From: Paracoccaceae bacterium
GTDB taxonomy: Bacteria; Pseudomonadota; Alphaproteobacteria; Rhodobacterales; Rhodobacteraceae
NCBI GenBank assembly: GCA_023260935.1
Contig: JALQTL010000391.1
Coordinates: 1 to 11,236, forward strand
DNA: 11,236 bases
Reading direction: 5' to 3'
The position numbers and the translations under genes are program-made. Shown here in pieces: positions 7,041 through 11,236 of this stretch. Each line of letters opens with the position of its first letter. The first letter of the stretch is position 1. The notes below the pieces were generated by a model. The model did no database searches. It was not told the DNA's origin and was given only the letters and a program-made list of their open reading frames with translations.

Positions 7041-7067
7041 GGGTGCCCCGGTGTGGCCGGGGCACCC
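7041..7067 (-). promoter_or_regulatory. Perfect 11-bp stem-loop between binding-protein and LivF-like genes
   Basis: GGGTGCCCCGG and CCGGGGCACCC pair perfectly around a 5-base loop, starting 12 bases after the stop of the binding-protein gene. There is no T-run on the minus strand, so it does not look like an intrinsic terminator. In periplasmic-binding-protein operons such structures commonly block 3' exonucleases and leave more message for the binding protein than for the downstream ATPase. That role is inferred here from placement. Confidence 0.7.
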
Positions 7068-7078
7068 CTTGGGTCTTG

Positions 7079-8365
7079 TCAGTTGCAGCGCTCGGCGATG
7101 TTGTTTTCGGCCGCGAAAGCGCCCGAATCTTCCATCACCAGCGGCACCAGCACCTCGTCATCGGGCGCGATGAACCCGGTCTTCAACGACCATGTCTTGC
7201 TGGCCGCATCCCATTGCTGAATCATCGCCGCCCCCGGGCCGCCGTGATCTTCGCAAGACGCGGCAAAGGGCTGGCCAAAGTTCGGCAGGCCAAGTTCAGC
7301 CATCCGGGCTTCTGTGATTTCCAGCGCTTCGAACCCGTCGCGCAGCTGCGCCGCGGTGATGGCGGCCGTGCCGTGAATTTCCTGCGCCTTGCGGATGGCT
7401 TCGGAAATCACCAGCGCCGCATACATCCCGCGTGAATAAAGCACCGACCCGACCTGATCCCCGGCCCCGGATGCCTTGCCTGCATCGATGACGAATTTCC
7501 TCAGATCGTCATAGACCGGATAGGCCATGCCCGTGCCATGCATTGCCAGCGACTTGTAGCCGTTCGCACCTTCGCCCGCCGGCATCACGTCATTTTCGGA
7601 CCCCGACCACCAGACGCCGATGAAATTCTCCATCGGATAGTTGATGTTCGCCGCCTCCTGGATGGCCACGGCATTCATCACACCCCAGCCCCACATCACG
7701 ACATAGTCGGGCTTGTCACGGCGGATCTGAAGCCACTGGCTTTTCTGTTCCTGCCCGGGGTGATCCACCGGCACTTCAACCAGCGTGAAACCATGCTTTT
7801 TCGACAGTTCGGTCAGCGTGCGGATCGGTTCCTTGCCATAGGCAGAGTTGTGATAGACCAGAGCGATCTTCTTGCCGTCAAGGCTGCCGCCGTTCTGTTC
7901 CAGCAGGTATTTCACCGCCACCGAAGCCGCATCCCAATAGTTCGCGGGATAGTTGAACACCCATTCGAAGACCTTGCCATTGGCGGCCGAAGTGCGGCCA
8001 TAGCCAGGGGTGTAAAGCGGGATGCCATCTGCGGCGACCTTGGGGATCAGCTGATAGGTGATCCCGGTGGACAAGGGGTTGTAGACCAGCGCCCCGTTGC
8101 CCTTGGTGGCCTCATAGCACTCCACACCCTTTTCGGTGTTATAGGCAGTCTCACATTCGGTGATCACCACCTTTTCGCCGCCAATGCCACCGTCCCGCTC
8201 GTTCAGAAGCGTGAAGTAGTCGTTGAAACCATCCGCATAGGGAATTCCCCCGGCCGCATAGGGCCCGGTGCGATAGCTGAGGTTGGGGATCATCAGATCT
8301 GCCGATGCCGGCACCGTGCTGGCGGCAATGGCCAGGGCGGCAAGGGCTGCAAAGGTCTTTTTCAT
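7079..8365 (-). CDS. ABC transporter periplasmic substrate-binding protein (LivK-like)
   Basis: This secreted solute receptor delivers ligand to the LivH/LivM-like permease. The 428-residue product begins with a clear Sec signal peptide: KK at 2-3, a hydrophobic run at 5-18, and ASA-D giving cleavage after A22. There is no lipobox, so it should be soluble in the periplasm. The mature chain has the type I binding-protein pattern, starting DLMIPNLSYRTGPYAAGG (23-40). It is larger than classical LivJ/LivK (about 345-370 mature residues) and has four cysteines, C71, C83, C371 and C427, likely to form two disulfides. The sequence belongs to the group accompanied by PaaK-like ligases, so an aromatic or branched carboxylate is as likely a ligand as an amino acid. 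The start at 8363-8365 is supported by GGAGGAG 5 bases upstream. A strong stem-loop follows the stop. Confidence 0.9.
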   Translation of the reverse strand: MKKTFAALAALAIAASTVPASADLMIPNLSYRTGPYAAGGIPYADGFNDYFTLLNERDGGIGGEKVVITECETAYNTEKGVECYEATKGNGALVYNPLSTGITYQLIPKVAADGIPLYTPGYGRTSAANGKVFEWVFNYPANYWDAASVAVKYLLEQNGGSLDGKKIALVYHNSAYGKEPIRTLTELSKKHGFTLVEVPVDHPGQEQKSQWLQIRRDKPDYVVMWGWGVMNAVAIQEAANINYPMENFIGVWWSGSENDVMPAGEGANGYKSLAMHGTGMAYPVYDDLRKFVIDAGKASGAGDQVGSVLYSRGMYAALVISEAIRKAQEIHGTAAITAAQLRDGFEALEITEARMAELGLPNFGQPFAASCEDHGGPGAAMIQQWDAASKTWSLKTGFIAPDDEVLVPLVMEDSGAFAAENNIAERCN

Positions 8366-8441
8366 CGGGGCTCCTCCCAAGGGTTGATGATGTGCCGGGC
8401 TATCCCGGTTCTGGTTCGTGTCGTTCGTCAAAGGCCCGCCG

Positions 8442-9518
8442 CTAATGCGGGAAGGGCCACAGGCGCAGCTTCTCTTTCGCCACCCGCCACAGCTGGTTCA
8501 GCCCGTGCGGTTCGGCGATGAGGAAGAGGATGATCAGGCCACCCACGATCATCAGTTCGATATGGGCGGCCAGATCGGTGGGCCAGCCAAGCTGGCCGAC
8601 CAGAACGTTCTTCAGGAACACCGGCAGAAGGACAAGGAACGCAGCCCCGGCAAAGCTGCCGAAGATTGACCCAAGCCCGCCGATGATGATCATGAAAAGC
8701 ACAAGGAAGCTTTTCTGGATGCCAAAGGCCTCGCCCACCTCGACCGCCCCTAGGTAGACGGAAAAGAACAGGGCTCCCGCCACCCCGATGAAGAAGGATG
8801 AAACAGCAAAGGCCGATAGCTTGGTTGTCAGCGGGTTCACCCCGATGATCTCGGCTGCGATGTCCATGTCGCGGATCGCCATCCACTTGCGGCCGATGGC
8901 CCCGCGCGTGAGATTGCGCGCCACCCAGGCAAGGACGAACAGAAGCACCAGACAGAACAGATACTTCGCCCAGGCCGGTGTAGTCGCCCCGGTCACCGCG
9001 ATGCCGAAAATCGTCCGCTCCGGCGCGGTGATCTGGCCGCTGGCGGAGTAGTTGTAAAACCACGGCACCTTGTTGAAGAGCCACACCAGAAAGAACTGCG
9101 CCGCCAGCGTGGCAACCGCCAGATAGAACCCCTTGATGCGCAAGGAGGGCAAGCCGAACAGCACCCCCACCACTGCCGTCACGCCCCCGGCCAGCAGGAC
9201 ATGGATCAGGATCGATACTTCGGGAAAGGCCGTCATCAGCTTGTAGCAGGCATAGGCGCCCACAGCCATGAAACCGCCGGTGCCAAGACTGACCTGACCG
9301 CAATAGCCGGTAAGGATATTCAATCCGATGGCCGCGATTGCATAGATCAGGAAGGGCACAAAGACGGCATTTGCCCAGTAATCGTTGATCAGGAAAGGCA
9401 CGACCCCGAAGGCAAGGGCCAGCACCGCATAATAGCGCATCCGGTCGAACCGGATGGGAAACGTCTGGCTGTCGGCGCCGTAACTGGTCTTGAAATCTCC
9501 CGCCTCACGATAAAGCAT
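8442..9518 (-). CDS. Branched-chain-type ABC transporter permease, LivM-like
   Basis: This is one half of the inner-membrane channel. The 358-residue product has about 8-10 hydrophobic segments by eye (approximately 30-47, 49-69, 80-97, 101-122, 130-150, 183-200, 235-255, 268-300, 318-336). A conserved NILTGYCGQVSLGTGGFMAVGAY block lies at 67-89, and the cytoplasmic ATPase-contact loop GRKWMAIRDMDIAAEIIGVN is at 209-228. The N-terminal MLYREAGDFKTSY extension before the first helix is, from memory, usual in this subfamily. I take the ATG at 9516-9518, 7 bases after GGGAG; a GTG one codon upstream is only 4 bases away. Its 5' side is separated from the livH-like gene by a 154-base gap carrying a palindromic repeat. 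It ends 76 bases before the binding-protein gene, a gap with a GGAGGAG ribosome site and only a small 5-bp hairpin (8395-8408). Confidence 0.92.
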   Translation of the reverse strand: MLYREAGDFKTSYGADSQTFPIRFDRMRYYAVLALAFGVVPFLINDYWANAVFVPFLIYAIAAIGLNILTGYCGQVSLGTGGFMAVGAYACYKLMTAFPEVSILIHVLLAGGVTAVVGVLFGLPSLRIKGFYLAVATLAAQFFLVWLFNKVPWFYNYSASGQITAPERTIFGIAVTGATTPAWAKYLFCLVLLFVLAWVARNLTRGAIGRKWMAIRDMDIAAEIIGVNPLTTKLSAFAVSSFFIGVAGALFFSVYLGAVEVGEAFGIQKSFLVLFMIIIGGLGSIFGSFAGAAFLVLLPVFLKNVLVGQLGWPTDLAAHIELMIVGGLIILFLIAEPHGLNQLWRVAKEKLRLWPFPH

Positions 9519-9545
9519 CACGCCACTCCCTTGCCGTCACTGATC

Positions 9546-9576
9546 AGGGGGCGCTGCCCCCTCGCGCCTGCGGCGC
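9546..9576. repeat. Twin GC hairpins, first half of an intergenic repeat
   Basis: Two adjacent perfect inverted repeats lie between the livH- and livM-like genes: AGGGGGC/GCCCCCT around GCT (9546-9562), and GCGCC/GGCGC around TGC (9564-9576). They are followed by CCCCCGGAGTATTT. From memory, this composite is a frequent intergenic repeat in Rhodobacterales genomes. No second copy exists in this window, so repetitiveness cannot be shown from here. Confidence 0.6.
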
Positions 9577-9585
9577 TCACCCCCG

Positions 9586-9635
9586 GAGTATTTCTCAAAG
9601 GTGCAAATGCCCGATTGCACCTTTTCCAAATACTC
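9586..9635. repeat. Long 50-base palindrome, second half of the intergenic repeat
   Basis: Outer arms GAGTATTT/AAATACTC (8 bp) and inner arms AAAGGTGCAA/TTGCACCTTT (10 bp) are separated by a 3x3 internal loop and close on an 8-base loop (9607-9614). The 18 paired bases make this the longest hairpin in the window. It is more AT-rich than its surroundings and lies in the 154-base gap between two co-directional permease genes. It could be a MITE/REP-like mobile palindrome, or an mRNA stability element separating expression of the two genes. Confidence 0.75.
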
Positions 9636-9672
9636 TCGCCGGAGGCATCCACGATCCGTGTCCGCGCCATGG

Positions 9673-10659
9673 TCAGACCCTTTCGATGATCCGCTCGCCA
9701 AACAGGCCCTGCGGCCGGAAAACGAGGAAGACGAGGGCCAGCACATAGGCGAACCAGTTTTCGGTGGCCCCACCCACCAGGGGGCCGATGAAGAATTCGA
9801 ACAGCTTTTCGCCCATGCCGATGATCAGGCCGCCGACAATGGCCCCGGGGATCGAGGTGAAGCCGCCCAGCATCAGAACTGGCAGCGCCTTCAGCGCGAT
9901 AAGCGAAAGCGAGAACTGGACGCCGGATTTCGAGCCCCACATGATACCCGCCACCAGGGCCACGATGCCGGCGATGGACCAGACAAGCACCCAGATGAAG
10001 CGCAGAGAGATGCCCACCGAAAGGGCTGCCTGATGGTCATCGGCCACGGCTCGCAGGGCGCGGCCCTGTTTGGAATACTGGCTGAACAGGGTCAGGGTCG
10101 TGACCAGCAGCGCGGCGACAAGGGCCGCCACGATATCCAGCTTGTCGATGAAGAAGCCATAACCGAAAAGATCATAGGTGGTGGCTTCGATGGTGTCGCT
10201 GATCCCCTTGGGCAGCCCCACATCCAGCGTCTTGATGTCCGCCCCCCACATCACATCGCCCAGACCTTCAAGGAAATAGGCAAGGCCGATGGTGGCCATG
10301 AACAGGATGATGGGCTCCTGATTGACCAGATGCTTCAGGATGTAGCGTTCCACAAGGACAGCGAGGATCACCATCACCCCCGCGGTCAGAAGGATGGCCA
10401 ACAGCGCCGGCACCTTGAAGCCGATGTGATGCAGCGAGGTTCCGAAAACCGCATTGATCAGGTGGGAGAACGGTACCTGCCCTTCCATGATGCCCACCAG
10501 CGTCAGCGCGGCAAAGAGTGCCAACACGCCCTGGGCGTAGTTGAAGATGCCGCTGGCCTTGAAGATCAGGACGAACCCCAGCGCCACCAGCGCATACATC
10601 ACCCCGGCCATCAGGCCGTTCAGGGTGACTTCGAGGGCGAACCAGAAGGTATCGGGCAT
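9673..10659 (-). CDS. Branched-chain-type ABC transporter permease, LivH-like
   Basis: This is the second half of the importer channel, in the inner membrane. The 328-residue product starts with the family's GLMAGVMYALVALGFVLIFK (15-34), followed by KASGIFNYAQGVLALFAAL (34-52). It has roughly eight hydrophobic segments and the cytoplasmic coupling loop QGRALRAVADDHQAALSVGI (198-217). The end has GGFTSIPGAIVGGLIIGMGE (265-284) and FRPQGLFGE (314-322), both typical of LivH. The start at 10657-10659 has GGGAG 7 bases upstream. The gene is 24 bases from the livG-like stop, consistent with co-transcription. It pairs with the LivM-like permease despite the intervening repeat. Confidence 0.93.
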   Translation of the reverse strand: MPDTFWFALEVTLNGLMAGVMYALVALGFVLIFKASGIFNYAQGVLALFAALTLVGIMEGQVPFSHLINAVFGTSLHHIGFKVPALLAILLTAGVMVILAVLVERYILKHLVNQEPIILFMATIGLAYFLEGLGDVMWGADIKTLDVGLPKGISDTIEATTYDLFGYGFFIDKLDIVAALVAALLVTTLTLFSQYSKQGRALRAVADDHQAALSVGISLRFIWVLVWSIAGIVALVAGIMWGSKSGVQFSLSLIALKALPVLMLGGFTSIPGAIVGGLIIGMGEKLFEFFIGPLVGGATENWFAYVLALVFLVFRPQGLFGERIIERV

Positions 10660-10683
10660 CAGCGGACTCCCTTGGAAAGTGCG

Positions 10684-11236
10684 TCAATCATGGGCCACCC
10701 CCAGATAGGCATCGATCACCGCCTGATTGCTGCGCACGTCGTCCGGGGTGCCGTCGCCGATCTTCTTGCCGTAATCCATCACCACCACCCGGTCTGACAG
10801 ATCCATCACCACGCCCATGTCATGTTCGATCAGCGCGATGGTGGTGCCGAATTCGTCGTTCACATCCAGGATGAAGCGGCACATGTCCTCTTTCTCCTCG
10901 ACGTTCATGCCGGCCATCGGTTCGTCCAGCAGCAGGATCTTCGGTTCGGCGGCCAGGGCGCGGGCCAGTTCCACGCGCTTTTTCAACCCATAGGGCAAGC
11001 GGCCCACGGGTGTTTTCCGGATCGCCTGAATTTCGAGGAAGTCGATGATCTTTTCGACGGCTTCGCGGTTCTCATTTTCTTCACGCTCGGCCTTGCCCTT
11101 CCAGAGCGCTTGAGACCAAAGACCCGTTTTCATCTTGTTCAGACGACCAGTCATAACGTTGTCGAGAACCGACATGCCTTCGAACAAAGCGATGTTTTGG
11201 AAGGTCCGTGCGATGCCCTGCTGTGCCACCTCATAA
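10684..11236 (-). CDS. Branched-chain-type ABC transporter ATPase, LivG-like (5' end off window)
   Basis: The frame is open to the right edge and encodes the last 183 residues of a LivG-like ATPase. The beginning, including Walker A, lies outside the window. A GTG at 11227-11229 is not the real start: the preceding codons read Tyr-Glu in frame, and the protein enters in the family's EVA-QQGIARTFQN stretch, which holds the Q-loop glutamine. Counting from the GTG, other landmarks are the signature RLPYGLKKRVELARAL (77-92, where LivG has LSYG- or LPYG-type motifs), Walker B ILLLDEPMAGMN (98-109) and the switch histidine in ALIEHDM (132-138). The end, VIDAYLGVAHD, is typical for LivG. It is the most upstream visible gene of the importer unit, so its promoter is not in this window. 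Confidence 0.92.
   Translation of the reverse strand, partial: YEVAQQGIARTFQNIALFEGMSVLDNVMTGRLNKMKTGLWSQALWKGKAEREENENREAVEKIIDFLEIQAIRKTPVGRLPYGLKKRVELARALAAEPKILLLDEPMAGMNVEEKEDMCRFILDVNDEFGTTIALIEHDMGVVMDLSDRVVVMDYGKKIGDGTPDDVRSNQAVIDAYLGVAHD

Noticed and set aside
7041..7067. Intrinsic transcription terminator between binding-protein and LivF-like genes
   Set aside because: The stem is strong but no T-run follows on the minus strand, and downstream genes are co-directional parts of the same transporter.
8366..8441. Separate promoter for the binding-protein gene (TTGACG in the gap)
   Set aside because: No acceptable -10 box lies 16-18 bases downstream of the TTGACG, so only a ribosome site is supported.
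9601..10797. Long plus-strand open frame (398 codons) antisense to the LivH-like gene
   Set aside because: Its composition is dominated by His, Gln, Asp and Gly with no domain. It runs through the palindromic repeat and opposes a clear permease gene.
1..11236. CRISPR arrays, tRNA or rRNA genes, toxin-antitoxin or defence genes
   Set aside because: I saw no spaced direct repeats, cloverleaf-like segments or matching protein motifs; all coding space is explained by transport and acyl-CoA metabolism.

Overview
This is a GC-rich (roughly 60-65%) alphaproteobacterial window. Its protein style and an intergenic palindromic repeat familiar from that group suggest Rhodobacterales (a Paracoccus/Rhodobacter/Gemmobacter-like genome). 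Every credible gene lies on the minus strand, so the reading order is from the right edge to the left. The large plus-strand open frames are antisense shadows caused by high GC.

Right half (11236 to 4994): a branched-chain-type (HAAT family) ABC importer followed by an acyl-CoA ligase. The order is livG-like ATPase (cut by the right edge), livH-like and livM-like permeases, a secreted 428-residue periplasmic binding protein, a livF-like ATPase, and a phenylacetate-CoA-ligase-like adenylating enzyme that overlaps the livF-like gene by 4 bases. Two non-coding structures interrupt this unit. A composite palindromic repeat lies between the livH- and livM-like genes. A perfect 11-bp stem-loop lies just after the binding-protein gene. 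The linked ligase suggests that the imported substrate is a carboxylic acid (aromatic or branched) that is thioesterified on entry. Free leucine, isoleucine or valine is less likely. The true ligand cannot be read from the sequence.

Middle (4884 to 4993): a 110-base non-coding gap, more AT-rich in its centre. It carries a perfect 7+7 palindrome lying between and overlapping candidate -35 and -10 boxes, and a hairpin just upstream of the next ribosome binding site. I read it as the promoter/operator of the second transcription unit.

Left half (4883 to about 133): a tightly packed catabolic operon of thiolase, acyl-CoA dehydrogenase (isobutyryl-CoA type), 3-hydroxyisobutyryl-CoA hydrolase, 3-hydroxyisobutyrate dehydrogenase (mmsB) and enoyl-CoA hydratase. 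The last four are consecutive steps of distal valine degradation, from isobutyryl-CoA to methylmalonate semialdehyde. The thiolase is not needed for valine and would fit isoleucine or general beta-oxidation.

Left edge (1 to about 132): base composition falls abruptly to about 38% GC and the enoyl-CoA hydratase loses its homology in mid-protein. This looks like the end of an inserted element, a rearrangement breakpoint or an assembly join. I did not recognise the foreign DNA. No tRNA, rRNA, CRISPR array or complete insertion sequence is visible, and I see no convincing new biological system. The best leads are the breakpoint, the operator, the intra-operon repeat and the divergent ligase.
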